A stretch of 64,000 nucleotides of DNA. Origin: Sphingobacterium sp. N143 (GTDB lineage Bacteria > Bacteroidota > Bacteroidia > Sphingobacteriales > Sphingobacteriaceae). The position numbers were made by a program, and so were the translations under genes. The notes beneath the pieces are model-generated. The model was not told where the DNA came from and searched no databases. It worked only from the letters and a program-made list of their open reading frames with translations. Location: assembly GCF_030325625.1 (NCBI RefSeq), contig NZ_JACAIS010000012.1, forward strand, positions 62,001-126,000, read 5' to 3'. Shown piece after piece: positions 33,622-42,038 of this stretch. Each line of letters opens with the position of its first letter. Position 1 is the first letter of the stretch.

Positions 33622-36036
33622 ATGTTTGATACTGCATTTGACCAAAACAATGAATCTATTTCCGCTTTGAGCTTTGATGAGTTCAAAAAGATTATTGTGA
33701 ATGATTATCGAACTGCCTTGGAAAGTCGTTACGTGAGTTTATTGGGACGTAAAGAAGTGCTTACTGGTAAGGCGAAGTTTGGTATTTTTGGCGATGGAAA
33801 AGAATTGGCACAAATTGCGATGGCTAAGGTTTTCAGAAATGGAGACTGGCGGTCGGGATATTACCGTGACCAAACATTTATATTTGCTTCAGGCATCAGT
33901 GATGTCTATCATTTTTTCTCACAGTTATATGCGCACCCGGATGTCGAAGCTGATCCTTCTTCAGCGGGCCGGCAGATGAACTGTCACTTTTCAACACGCG
34001 TTGTGGACGATCAAGGCAATTGGCTGGACCAGATGGTGCAGAAAAATTCCTTTTCGGATATATCTACCACAGGTGGTCAGATGGCCAGGGTACTGGGATT
34101 GGGGCTAGCATCCAAATTGTATAAGCAGAATAGAAATTTAGATTACTTGTCTTATTTCTCAAATAAAGGAAATGAAGTTGTATTCTGCTCAATCGGTAAT
34201 GCTGCAACTTCAGAAGGTGTATTTTTTGAAGTGATCAATGCTGTTGGCGTTCATCAGATTCCGGCAGTTATTTCCGTGTGGGATGATGGTTATGGAATTT
34301 CAGTTCCAAATGAAATTCAGACCACGAAAGGTGATATCTCTGAGGTATTGAGAGGGTTCCAGAAGGAAGAGCTGACCAATGGGATTGAAATTTTTAAAGT
34401 AAGGGGCTGGGATTATGCAGGGCTCTGTGAAACTTATGAACAGGCCACAATGATAGCACGTGAGAAGCATATTCCATGTTTGGTGCACGTGACCGAATTG
34501 ACACAACCTCAGGGACATTCTTCCTCCGGGTCGCATGAACGTTATAAATCGCAAGAGAGGTTACAATGGGAGAATGACTTCGACTGTATGTCGAAAATGA
34601 AAGAATGGATGTTAAGCTCGGGTATTGCGACTGAGGAGGAGCTGGATCAGTTAGATACCCAGGCCAAAGAATACGTCCGTCAAGAGCAAAAAAGAGCTTG
34701 GACAGATTATATAAAAACCTTAAATCAGGAAGCTAAAGAAGCCATCGGCTTATTACAGCAGATTCCTAATGAAAGAGCTGATTTTGCATCCAAAAAACTA
34801 CAATCCATGGTCGAACCCTCCTTAAAGGAAGTGTATGGACAGGTTCGCAAAGTCTTGCATGAACTAAAAGGAAAAGATACAGAAGGTAGGCTTGAACTAT
34901 TGAATTGGTATAAAAAACAGCAGGAAATTAATGCAAAGCGTTATAATGCTAAGCTTTTTACAGATGGAGTAGACTCCCCGTTTAATGTGCCCAGCGTCTC
35001 GGTTACTTATGGAGAAGAAGCTAAAATTGTTGATGGCCGTGAAGTTCTGAATCTTTGCTTTGAAGAAAACTTTAGAAGGGATGAAAGATTACTGGCATTC
35101 GGCGAAGATGTAGGTAAGATAGGCGATGTGAATCAGGGGTTTGCTGGGCTGCAGGATAAGCTTGGTGCTCACCGTATATTTGATACAGGAATCCGTGAAA
35201 ATTCAATTATCGGAAAAGGGATTGGTCTGGCGATCCGCGGACTTAGACCAATTGCTGAGATTCAATATTTAGATTATCTGATCTATGGGATTACAGTAGC
35301 CAGTGATGATCTTGCGAGTTTGAGTTACCGAACTTTTGCTGGGCAAAAAGCTCCGGTCATTATCCGTACACGGGGACATCGGCTGGAAGGTATATGGCAT
35401 TCGGGATCCCCTATGTCCGTTATCTTAGGAGCCCTGCGAGGGTTGCATGTTTGTGTACCACGTAATATGACACAGGCAGCAGGCATGTATAATACACTTT
35501 TTCGTTCAGATGAACCTGCTATTGTTATTGAATGCCTCAATGGATATCGCTTGAAAGAGCGCTTACCTGAAAATGTAGGTGAATTTACAGTGCCAATTGG
35601 ATATGCGGAATGTGTGAAAGCAGGGCAGGATATTACGGTGGTTTCCTATGGATCGACTTTACGCATCGTAGAAGAGGCGGCAGTAGAACTTGAACGGCTT
35701 GGAATATTGATCGAGATTATTGATGCACAGACTTTACAGCCATTTGATAAAGGTCAATTATGTGCCGAGTCCCTGAAAAAAACAAATAAATTACTGGTTG
35801 TCGATGAGGATGTCCCCGGCGGGGCTTCAGCATTTATATTGCAAGAAATACTTGAAAAGCAAAACGGCTATTATTTGCTTGATAGCCAGCCGCGTACTTT
35901 GACAGCTAAAGCACATAGACCTCCCTACGGGTCAGATGGGGACTATTTTTCAAAACCATCTTCAGATGATGTCGTCGAAGCGGTTTATGCAATTATGCAC
36001 GAGGCTAATCCAGAAAAATATCCATCTATGTTTTAA
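33622..36036 (+). CDS. 2-oxoacid dehydrogenase E1, fused alpha and beta subunits
   Basis: Product of 804 residues. The N-terminal half is E1-alpha: GRQMNCHFSTR, then the TPP/Mg block VVFCSIGNAATSEGVFFEVIN (GDGA replaced by GNAA) and VWDDGYGISVP. The C-terminal half (about 455-804) is E1-beta: LAFGEDVGKIGDVNQGF, GLRPIAEIQYLDYL, a transketolase C domain with VVDEDVPGGASAFI. It should decarboxylate a 2-oxoacid, most likely branched-chain, and pass the acyl group to E2. No E2 or E3 gene is adjacent. The alpha-beta fusion is common in Bacteroidetes. Confidence 0.9.
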   Translation: MFDTAFDQNNESISALSFDEFKKIIVNDYRTALESRYVSLLGRKEVLTGKAKFGIFGDGKELAQIAMAKVFRNGDWRSGYYRDQTFIFASGISDVYHFFSQLYAHPDVEADPSSAGRQMNCHFSTRVVDDQGNWLDQMVQKNSFSDISTTGGQMARVLGLGLASKLYKQNRNLDYLSYFSNKGNEVVFCSIGNAATSEGVFFEVINAVGVHQIPAVISVWDDGYGISVPNEIQTTKGDISEVLRGFQKEELTNGIEIFKVRGWDYAGLCETYEQATMIAREKHIPCLVHVTELTQPQGHSSSGSHERYKSQERLQWENDFDCMSKMKEWMLSSGIATEEELDQLDTQAKEYVRQEQKRAWTDYIKTLNQEAKEAIGLLQQIPNERADFASKKLQSMVEPSLKEVYGQVRKVLHELKGKDTEGRLELLNWYKKQQEINAKRYNAKLFTDGVDSPFNVPSVSVTYGEEAKIVDGREVLNLCFEENFRRDERLLAFGEDVGKIGDVNQGFAGLQDKLGAHRIFDTGIRENSIIGKGIGLAIRGLRPIAEIQYLDYLIYGITVASDDLASLSYRTFAGQKAPVIIRTRGHRLEGIWHSGSPMSVILGALRGLHVCVPRNMTQAAGMYNTLFRSDEPAIVIECLNGYRLKERLPENVGEFTVPIGYAECVKAGQDITVVSYGSTLRIVEEAAVELERLGILIEIIDAQTLQPFDKGQLCAESLKKTNKLLVVDEDVPGGASAFILQEILEKQNGYYLLDSQPRTLTAKAHRPPYGSDGDYFSKPSSDDVVEAVYAIMHEANPEKYPSMF

Positions 36037-36053
36037 CATAGATGGATATTTTT
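36014..36053. terminator. Bidirectional terminator between the E1 and ROK genes
   Basis: Perfect 19-bp stem (36014-36032 with 36035-36053). The E1 stop codon falls at its apex (36034-36036). A/T runs at both ends suit both convergent genes. Confidence 0.85.
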
Positions 36054-36078
36054 CATTCTTTTTTATGCCGTATTCCCG

Positions 36079-36933
36079 TTAACTGAATATACTTGCAGCA
36101 CCAATCATAGCAGCCTTTTCACCAAGAATGGCTGTATGGATCTTGAATTTGTTAAATTCCTCCCGATCAGCGATGAAAATAGGAAGTGCCTTAGCAATAT
36201 TGCCCCCCATAATAAAGATATTGGTTTGATACTTGGCCGCGAAAAATTCCATAAAATCAAATAAATGGGTGGCATACTCGTCCTTGATGGTTTTAAAATC
36301 TGTGGTCTCTCTATAATTATCCAAGATCTGCTTGAGACCCGTTACATCTTTTCCAGTAATTTCCTTAAATCTTTTCACGAACCATCTTGTAACAAGGTAT
36401 TCTTCAAATATACTATCTTGATAAGGTGTGTTCCATAAGTCTGCATCAAATGCTTTTTCACCCTGATTCCAAACGGAGGAGCCTAGTCCAGTCCCAAGAG
36501 TGATCCCCAATATTCTAGCATTGGATTGTAGGTTTTGCACAAATATTTCCCCTTGCAAGAAAGCAGCCGCATCATTAATAAAATGTATGGCTGTGGGCTC
36601 CAAACCTAATTCTGCCGACAAAAGACTTTTGACATCTTTGTTGTAAAGATTATCGTATTTGCTCTGTCCCAACATTTTGGAAACACCATTTTCATAATCA
36701 AATGGACCAGGCATTGCTATACCAACGAACTGAATGGCCGTAGGAGCAGAGCCTACAATATCCTGAATGGTAGATGCCCAGGTGTGTAAAATCGTTTTAG
36801 CATCTCCTTGAGAAAAAACGTGGTTTCTAACCACGTTCTCCAAATGTATATTCCATTGTTTGGTGTCAATGATACAGGCGGAAATATGTGTGCCACCAAT
36901 ATCAACGCCGACGACATAATTATCTTGCAGCAT
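36079..36933 (-). CDS. ROK family kinase-like protein
   Basis: Product of 284 residues. The start MLQDNYVVGVDIGGTH is chosen over a 44-codon extension that would run entirely inside aroC. The phosphate motif is VGVDIGGTHISACIID, followed by AMPGPFDYENG, FINDAAAFLQGE and ILGITLGTGLGSS. The zinc motif CxCGxxGC of classic ROK sugar kinases is absent. It is probably a sugar or amino-sugar kinase. It overlaps the end of aroC by 14 bases in another frame, so translation is likely coupled. Confidence 0.85.
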   Translation of the reverse strand: MLQDNYVVGVDIGGTHISACIIDTKQWNIHLENVVRNHVFSQGDAKTILHTWASTIQDIVGSAPTAIQFVGIAMPGPFDYENGVSKMLGQSKYDNLYNKDVKSLLSAELGLEPTAIHFINDAAAFLQGEIFVQNLQSNARILGITLGTGLGSSVWNQGEKAFDADLWNTPYQDSIFEEYLVTRWFVKRFKEITGKDVTGLKQILDNYRETTDFKTIKDEYATHLFDFMEFFAAKYQTNIFIMGGNIAKALPIFIADREEFNKFKIHTAILGEKAAMIGAASIFS

Positions 36934-38026
36934 GTTTGTAACTTTGATGTTTAAGTAGATGATCCGCAATGACAAGTGCCGCCATAGCCTCCACAATAAT
37001 AACTGCTCTAGAAACAACACATGGGTCATGTCTTCCCTTTCCACTTGCAATAGCAGGGTTACCATGGATATCCACTGTTTCTTGATCTCTCATGATGGTG
37101 GCAACAGGTTTAAATGCTACTTTAAAAGTAATATCCATTCCATTTGATATACCACCCTGAATTCCTCCAGAGAAATTGGTATGTGTATGCACTTGATTTA
37201 AATCATGGTCATCTGCTACAAATATATCATTATGTTCGGAACCTCGCAACTCCGATCCTGCAAAACCTGATCCATATTCAAATCCGTGTACGGCATTGAT
37301 GCTCATCATCGCTTTGGCGAGGTCAGCATGGAGTTTGTCAAACACCGGCTCACCCAGCCCAATTGGGACATGTCTTATCACCGCAGAAATACGTCCACCT
37401 ACAGTATCACCTGCTTTGCGGACAGAATCAATAAATTCGACCATTTCATTGGCTGTCGCCGGGTCGGCACAGCGGGCAATATTTGACTCCCGTAAATCAA
37501 GCAATGTTTTGAGGTCTTTTGTATCTACGTTGGGCGCCTCTATTGTACCAACTCCTGAAACATGGGCAAAGATTTCTATACCAAATTGCTGTAAAAAGCT
37601 TTTTGCCACGGCGCCTGCCGCAACACGGGCCGCTGTTTCGCGAGCCGAAGAACGACCACCACCGCGATAGTCACGGATGCCGTATTTCATCTGATAAGTG
37701 AAGTCCGCATGTGAAGGCCTAAAGATATCTTTAATATGGGTATAGTCTTTAGAACGCTGATCTTCATTTGGTATAACAATAGCAATTGGCGTGCCTGTCG
37801 ATTTTCCCTCGAATACGCCGGACAGGATCTGTGCCGTGTCGCTTTCTTTTCTTTGGGTGGTAATCTTAGACTGTCCTGGTTTTCGTTTGTCGAGCTCAGA
37901 CTGTATAAATTCTTCGTCTATCGTTATATTTGAAGGGCAACCATCAATAATAACACCAATGGCTTTACCATGTGATTCGCCAAAAGTGCTGATTCTGAAT
38001 AAATCGCCAAATGAATTTCCTGCCAT
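36920..38026 (-). CDS. aroC: Chorismate synthase
   Basis: Product of 368 residues. Signatures are GESHGKAIGVIIDGCP, IPNEDQRSKDY, RGGGRSSARETAARVAAGAVAK and GRHDPCVVSRAVIIVEAMAALVIADHLL. It converts 5-enolpyruvylshikimate 3-phosphate to chorismate with reduced FMN, the last shikimate step. It lies 212 bases after aroA, with a terminator-like hairpin between them and a possible promoter of its own (38043-38073), so it may be transcribed apart from the attenuated pheA unit. Confidence 0.97.
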   Translation of the reverse strand: MAGNSFGDLFRISTFGESHGKAIGVIIDGCPSNITIDEEFIQSELDKRKPGQSKITTQRKESDTAQILSGVFEGKSTGTPIAIVIPNEDQRSKDYTHIKDIFRPSHADFTYQMKYGIRDYRGGGRSSARETAARVAAGAVAKSFLQQFGIEIFAHVSGVGTIEAPNVDTKDLKTLLDLRESNIARCADPATANEMVEFIDSVRKAGDTVGGRISAVIRHVPIGLGEPVFDKLHADLAKAMMSINAVHGFEYGSGFAGSELRGSEHNDIFVADDHDLNQVHTHTNFSGGIQGGISNGMDITFKVAFKPVATIMRDQETVDIHGNPAIASGKGRHDPCVVSRAVIIVEAMAALVIADHLLKHQSYKHAAR

Positions 38027-38042
38027 AAAAATTAAATTTCAA

Positions 38043-38073
38043 TAAACTTAGATAAATTTGCTTTCATATGCAA
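38043..38073 (-). promoter_or_regulatory. Possible aroC promoter
   Basis: On the minus strand TTG (38071-38073), 20 bases, TAAGTTTA (38043-38050), one mismatch from the -7 consensus. It lies 17 bases before the aroC start. Confidence 0.45.
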
Positions 38074-38196
38074 TGATAGCATCACTGTAAAACACAAATT
38101 ATCTGTACGGATTATTTAAATGCATTCCTGATTGTTTTACAAAGACTGTCTCCTCAAGGCATTAGCCTATCTTTCTATGGCGGAGATAGCAGTGAA

Positions 38197-38230
38197 AACC
38201 GGGATGATACCTGTTCTATCTGTCCCGGTT
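38197..38230 (-). terminator. Terminator-like hairpin after aroA
   Basis: Stem AACCGGGA (38197-38204) with TCCCGGTT (38223-38230), then TTTCAC on the minus strand. The U-tract is short, so partial read-through to aroC is possible. Confidence 0.5.
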
Positions 38231-38238
38231 CTCTTATG

Positions 38239-39489
38239 TTAGTCAATCACAAAAGCTTGTGCTTGTAGATGTTTCCAAAAATCTGGATATGATTTTTCGA
38301 CAACCTGTGGTTCGGCAATCTTAATGTGATCAAAGACAAGTGCCAATGGTGCAAAAGCCATGGCCATGCGATGATCCTCATAGGTGTCAAATGTAATGTC
38401 CTTAGGTTGAAATACCTGGCTTGTTTGTAGATGATACGTTTCCCCATCCTCAATTAAAACGGCGCCAAATTTAGCGATCTCTGCCTGCAATGCAGCTATA
38501 CGGTCCGTTTCTTTGATCTTTAACGTTTCAAGCCCCGTAAAGGAAACATCACGGCGTAAAGCTGCAGCAACCACAACAACAGTTTGTGCAAGGTCAGGGC
38601 ATTCCTTAAAATCAAATCGTGTTTTGTCCGAATTGACTGGTATTTTGCTCAGGTGTAAACCATCATGCTCAAAACTGGATTGTACACCAAAATATTTCAT
38701 AATTTCGACGATCGCTATATCCCCCTGTAAACTTTCCTCTCTTAGCCCGGGTAAAACAATCGATGAATTAGCCTCAGCAAGTGCAACGATAGCATACCAA
38801 TACGAGGCTGCACTCCAGTCGGGCTCCACGAATATTGTCTGCTTTTCAAAAGCCTGGGGTTCAATCTTGATCGCATTATCTGTCCATACATACTGGATAC
38901 CCACGCTTTTGAGCATATCCAACGTCATGGAAACGTATGGTTTCGATGTCAACTCACCATCAATTTCTAGCGTGAGTCCTTTTTTTAATGCAGGGGCAAT
39001 GAGTAATAAAGCTGATATGTACTGACTACTGATATTCCCCTTTATCCGAACATGGTCTTTCCCTTGAAATAATCCTCCTTCAATTTTTAGTGGAGGATAA
39101 CCCACTTTTTTCTGATAGTGGATCTCGGCGCCAATTTCTTTCATTGCATCCACCAGAATTCCTATGGGGCGTTGTTGCATACGTTCCGTACCTGTAAGAA
39201 TAAAGTTCCCCTTAACCAGGTTTAAGTAAGCTGTGAGAAAGCGCATGGCAGTACCTGCTGGGCCAATATCTATGGTATTATATCCAGCGTGGGGATTTGC
39301 AGCAACCTGTAGCACACGGTTTAGCGTGACCGTATCAGCTGCTTCCGAAAGGTTCGCAATAGCAACCTGCCCTTTGCTTAAGGATTGGATGATAAGTGCA
39401 CGGTTGCTCTCAGATTTTGATCCTGTGAGTTGAACCGTGCCTTTAACCTTTTTTGAGGGATGCGTCAGCCTGATGACTTGTTGATTCAT
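38239..39489 (-). CDS. aroA: 3-phosphoshikimate 1-carboxyvinyltransferase (EPSP synthase)
   Basis: Product of 416 residues. The N-terminal VQLTGSKSESNRALIIQSLSKG carries the phosphoshikimate and PEP-binding Lys. IDIGPAGTAMRFLTAYL holds the GTAMR loop, and FKECPDLAQTVVVVAAAL, LKIKETDRIAAL and YEDHRMAMAFAPLAL complete the EPSPS signature. Pro-less loop GPAGTAMRF resembles neither classic glyphosate-resistant form clearly. It makes EPSP from shikimate 3-phosphate and PEP. Its ATG-stop junction with the DAHP synthase gene overlaps by one base (TAATG). Confidence 0.96.
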   Translation of the reverse strand: MNQQVIRLTHPSKKVKGTVQLTGSKSESNRALIIQSLSKGQVAIANLSEAADTVTLNRVLQVAANPHAGYNTIDIGPAGTAMRFLTAYLNLVKGNFILTGTERMQQRPIGILVDAMKEIGAEIHYQKKVGYPPLKIEGGLFQGKDHVRIKGNISSQYISALLLIAPALKKGLTLEIDGELTSKPYVSMTLDMLKSVGIQYVWTDNAIKIEPQAFEKQTIFVEPDWSAASYWYAIVALAEANSSIVLPGLREESLQGDIAIVEIMKYFGVQSSFEHDGLHLSKIPVNSDKTRFDFKECPDLAQTVVVVAAALRRDVSFTGLETLKIKETDRIAALQAEIAKFGAVLIEDGETYHLQTSQVFQPKDITFDTYEDHRMAMAFAPLALVFDHIKIAEPQVVEKSYPDFWKHLQAQAFVID

Positions 39490-40601
39490 TATGCTTCAGC
39501 TGTTGGTTGTTCCTGTTGATTCATAACCGCATTTTGCTTACGGATAGATTCGTTGTGGATCAATTCTAAAAATTTGGTTGCAAACTCATTACCCAATGAT
39601 AATGCTTCAGCAAGTTTTGTGCGCTTTTGAACAATCTCATCCCAACGGTTTACCTGTAAAATGGTAACATTGTTGTCCCGTTTGTATTCACCGATCTTTT
39701 CTGCGATTTTCATGCGTTCACCTATTTTTTGAATGATCAAATCATCCAATTTATCAATATTGCTGCGTAATTCTGCCAATTTATCCTCAAATGAAGGGTT
39801 ATCAGAAGCTGCTTTACGCAAAGTTAGATGATCGATCAAGTCTGCCAAAGCAGCAGGAGTAACTTGTTGTTTTGCATCAGTCCAAGCAACAGAAGGATCG
39901 ATGTGTGATTCCACGATTAAACCCTGCATATCCATATCCATTGCTTTTTGCGCAATGTAAGGTAATAATTCACGGTTTCCACAGATATGGCTTGGGTCAT
40001 TGATGATCGGCAAATTAGGACAAGCTGTTTTCAGTTGAATCGCTAAATCCCACATCGGTTCATTACGGAAAGCTGTTTTTTCGTAAGATGAGAATCCTCT
40101 ATGGATAGCACCTAATTTTTTGATACCAGCGCGATTGATACGTTCCAATGCACCGATCCACAGCGATAAATCTGGGTTAACCGGGTTTTTTACAAAAACT
40201 GGAACGTCCACACCCTGTAAAGCATCTGCGATTTCCTGTACAGTGAAGGGGTTAGCAGTTGAACGTGCACCTACCCAAAGTACATCCACACCAGCAGCTA
40301 AAGCTTCTTCCACATGTTTTGCTGTAGCTACTTCTGTAGCGATCAATAAGCCCGTTTCTGCTTTAGCTCTTTTCAACCACTCTAAACCGATGGAACCGAT
40401 ACCTTCGAATTCCCCTGGGCGTGTACGTGGCTTCCAAATGCCGGCACGTAAAACATTAACCTTGCCAGTGTTGGCCAATAAATGTGCTGTTGATACCAGT
40501 TGCTCTTCTGTTTCAGCACTACAAGGACCAGCAATAATTAAAGGTTTGTCTCCTGTATCCAACCAAGATTTCAACGGAGCGATGTCTAATGTATTTTTCA
40601 T
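39489..40601 (-). CDS. DAHP synthase-chorismate mutase fusion
   Basis: Product of 370 residues. The N-terminal domain (about 1-265) is a type I-beta (KDPS-like) 3-deoxy-7-phosphoheptulonate synthase: PLIIAGPCSAETEEQL, RAGIWKPRTRPGEFEGIG, IATEVAT, FVKNPVNPD and INDPSHICGNRELLP. The C-terminal domain (about 275-360) is an AroQ chorismate mutase (LRSNIDKLDDLIIQKIGERMKIAEKIGEYKRDNN). It joins the first shikimate step to the first step toward Phe/Tyr, as known in Bacteroidetes, and allows feedback by prephenate. It lies 43 bases after pheA. Confidence 0.95.
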   Translation of the reverse strand: MKNTLDIAPLKSWLDTGDKPLIIAGPCSAETEEQLVSTAHLLANTGKVNVLRAGIWKPRTRPGEFEGIGSIGLEWLKRAKAETGLLIATEVATAKHVEEALAAGVDVLWVGARSTANPFTVQEIADALQGVDVPVFVKNPVNPDLSLWIGALERINRAGIKKLGAIHRGFSSYEKTAFRNEPMWDLAIQLKTACPNLPIINDPSHICGNRELLPYIAQKAMDMDMQGLIVESHIDPSVAWTDAKQQVTPAALADLIDHLTLRKAASDNPSFEDKLAELRSNIDKLDDLIIQKIGERMKIAEKIGEYKRDNNVTILQVNRWDEIVQKRTKLAEALSLGNEFATKFLELIHNESIRKQNAVMNQQEQPTAEA

Positions 40602-40644
40602 GTTAAGTTTGATTATCTTTTTATTTTGTATGCGTAATTATTGT

Positions 40645-41469
40645 TTACAGCTTTTCATTTTTAATGTACTCACCCATAATATTGAAATTGATGCTATGTT
40701 TGAGTACTTTTCGGATAGCTGCCTCATAGTCAGATTGTTTTTTCCATTCTACATCGACGAAAAAATCGTATTCGTTACGTTTACCAATAACAGGCATGGA
40801 TTGAATTTTACTGAGATTGATGTTTTGCTCCGCAAAGCATTGTAAGATTGTTGCTAAAGATCCTACTGTGTTCCCCGTCTGGAATGACAACGATGCTTTA
40901 TTCGCATTTTTGTGCTCCACCACCTCATTCGAAAGTACCAAGAAACGGGTAGCATTCTTTTTATTGGTCTCAATTCTCTTCTCCAGGATCTCAAGACCGT
41001 AAATTTCAGCAGCTAAGGCTCCTGCGATAGCGGCAGTATCGGTCAATTTCCGCTCAGCGATCATCTTGGCCGTTGCTGCTGTGTCAGACCCCTCGGTAAT
41101 GCGTACACCTTCCAAGTCAGCAAGAAATTCTTCACATTGACGAATGGCTATCGGATGCGATTCGATATGCTTGATATCTTTTAATTTAACACCAGGCAGG
41201 ACCAGTAAATTCTGCTGGATATTCAGATATACCTCCCCTATAATGTGGAATTTATAATCTCGCAATAGATTATAGTTGGGGAGTAGACTGCCTGCAATCG
41301 AATTTTCGATCGCCATGACAATGTAATCAACTTTTCCTTGCTTGAGCAATTCACAAGTTTTTTTGAATGAATCGCATTCCACAATTTCAACTTCTCGTCC
41401 AAAATATTTGAATGCTGCTTCTTCGTGAAATGAAGCTTTTGCTCCTTGTATCGCAATTTTTAAACTCAT
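40645..41469 (-). CDS. pheA: Prephenate dehydratase
   Basis: Product of 274 residues without a fused chorismate mutase. The catalytic domain (about 1-185) has IAIQGAKASFHEEAAFKYF, YIVMAIENSIAGSLLPNYNLL and SDTAATAKMIAERKLTDTAAIAGALAAEIYGLEIL. The C-terminal ACT domain (about 195-270, KASLSFQTGNTVGSLATILQCFAEQNINLSKIQSMP) normally binds Phe for feedback inhibition. It makes phenylpyruvate. The chorismate mutase it needs is encoded by the next gene. Transcription appears to be controlled by a Phe/Tyr leader-peptide attenuator at 41494-41628. Confidence 0.96.
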   Translation of the reverse strand: MSLKIAIQGAKASFHEEAAFKYFGREVEIVECDSFKKTCELLKQGKVDYIVMAIENSIAGSLLPNYNLLRDYKFHIIGEVYLNIQQNLLVLPGVKLKDIKHIESHPIAIRQCEEFLADLEGVRITEGSDTAATAKMIAERKLTDTAAIAGALAAEIYGLEILEKRIETNKKNATRFLVLSNEVVEHKNANKASLSFQTGNTVGSLATILQCFAEQNINLSKIQSMPVIGKRNEYDFFVDVEWKKQSDYEAAIRKVLKHSINFNIMGEYIKNEKL

Positions 41470-41493
41470 TTTTTGTATCGCTGTTTTGCTTTA

Positions 41494-41537
41494 AACAAGA
41501 AAGAGTCCCGGTCATTAAACCGGGACTCTTTCTTGTT
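41494..41537 (-). terminator. Attenuator terminator hairpin of the pheA operon
   Basis: Perfect 19-bp stem (41494-41512 with 41519-41537), 6-base loop, followed on the minus strand by a T-rich tail (TTTCTTGTTT, partly in the stem base). It lies 25 bases before pheA and after the leader peptide. Its 5' arm contains TCCCGGT (41519-41525), which can instead pair with GCCGGGA in the leader's last codons (41567-41573). Confidence 0.85.
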
Positions 41538-41562
41538 ATATCTTTTATGATGTATACACAAT

Positions 41563-41628
41563 CTAATCCCGGCTCTTATCTTTAAAATAAAAGAAGTTAA
41601 AATAGAAATATGTATATGTTTTATTCAT
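41563..41628 (-). CDS. Phe/Tyr-rich leader peptide of the pheA operon
   Basis: A 21-residue reading frame: ATG at 41628-41626, stop TAG at 41565-41563. Residues 5-15 read YTYFYFNFFYF: five Phe and four Tyr in eleven codons. The remainder is MNKT at the start and KDKSRD at the end. It is preceded by AAGG and by a consensus promoter at 41649-41678, and followed by a terminator hairpin and then pheA. This is the layout of the classic pheA/pheST attenuators. The last codons (AGC CGG GAT) form the antiterminator strand, so a ribosome at the stop codon would mask it. Too short for automated callers. Confidence 0.85.
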   Translation of the reverse strand: MNKTYTYFYFNFFYFKDKSRD

Positions 41629-41648
41629 CCTTGTGTTGTTTGACATTT

Positions 41649-41678
41649 CAAATGTACGAATGTTTTTTAAATAACAAA
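41649..41678 (-). promoter_or_regulatory. Promoter of the pheA leader and operon
   Basis: On the minus strand TTTG (41675-41678), 18 bases, TACATTTG (41649-41656): a full match to the Bacteroidota consensus. The expected start is near 41643, 15 bases before the leader peptide's ATG. Confidence 0.8.
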
Positions 41679-41993
41679 GAAAAAATAATTTTTTTCATAA
41701 AATAATCCATGAATTCCACTTTGTTTTTCGTTGTTTTTTAAGGGTAAATTTTGTTGTTTTTAATGGGGTAAATTGATCTGTTTTTTATTGCTTTTATTTT
41801 ACTTAAATAGGTGTTTTAAGGGTTTTTGTCGTGTTTTATCTGTTTTTTTATTGATTTTTTATCTGTTTTATGTCTTTTATTAAGTGTGTTTTTTATAGGA
41901 AAAATGTGGTGTAAAACAGGTGGTATATTTAATGTTTTTATGCTTTAAATAATGTGATTTTTTAACGGATTTTTAAGCTGTTTTCTGCGTAAG
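41679..41993. other. T-rich intergenic region
   Basis: About 315 bases between the pheA promoter and the nuclease promoter. It is strongly T-rich on the plus strand, with many TTTTAT and TGTTTT runs. I see no gene, no strong hairpin and no clear repeat unit. It resembles in composition the gap after trxA. Confidence 0.6.
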
Positions 41994-42021
41994 TTGTTAA
42001 AAAAGGATTTTATTACCTTTG
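41994..42021 (+). promoter_or_regulatory. Promoter of the nuclease gene
   Basis: TTG (41994-41996), 17 bases, TACCTTTG (42014-42021). It lies within an apparent N-terminal extension of the downstream frame, so the extension cannot be translated from this transcript. Confidence 0.65.
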
Positions 42022-42038
42022 CGCAAAATATGTATTTT

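Noticed and set aside
36934..37065. 44-codon N-terminal extension of the ROK kinase
   Set aside because: It lies wholly within aroC in another frame and lacks family similarity; the VGVDIGGTH start at 36933 fits.
37286..38045. Several plus-strand frames opposite aroC
   Set aside because: They mirror aroC codon structure; products are Ser/Pro/Arg-rich with no recognisable domain.
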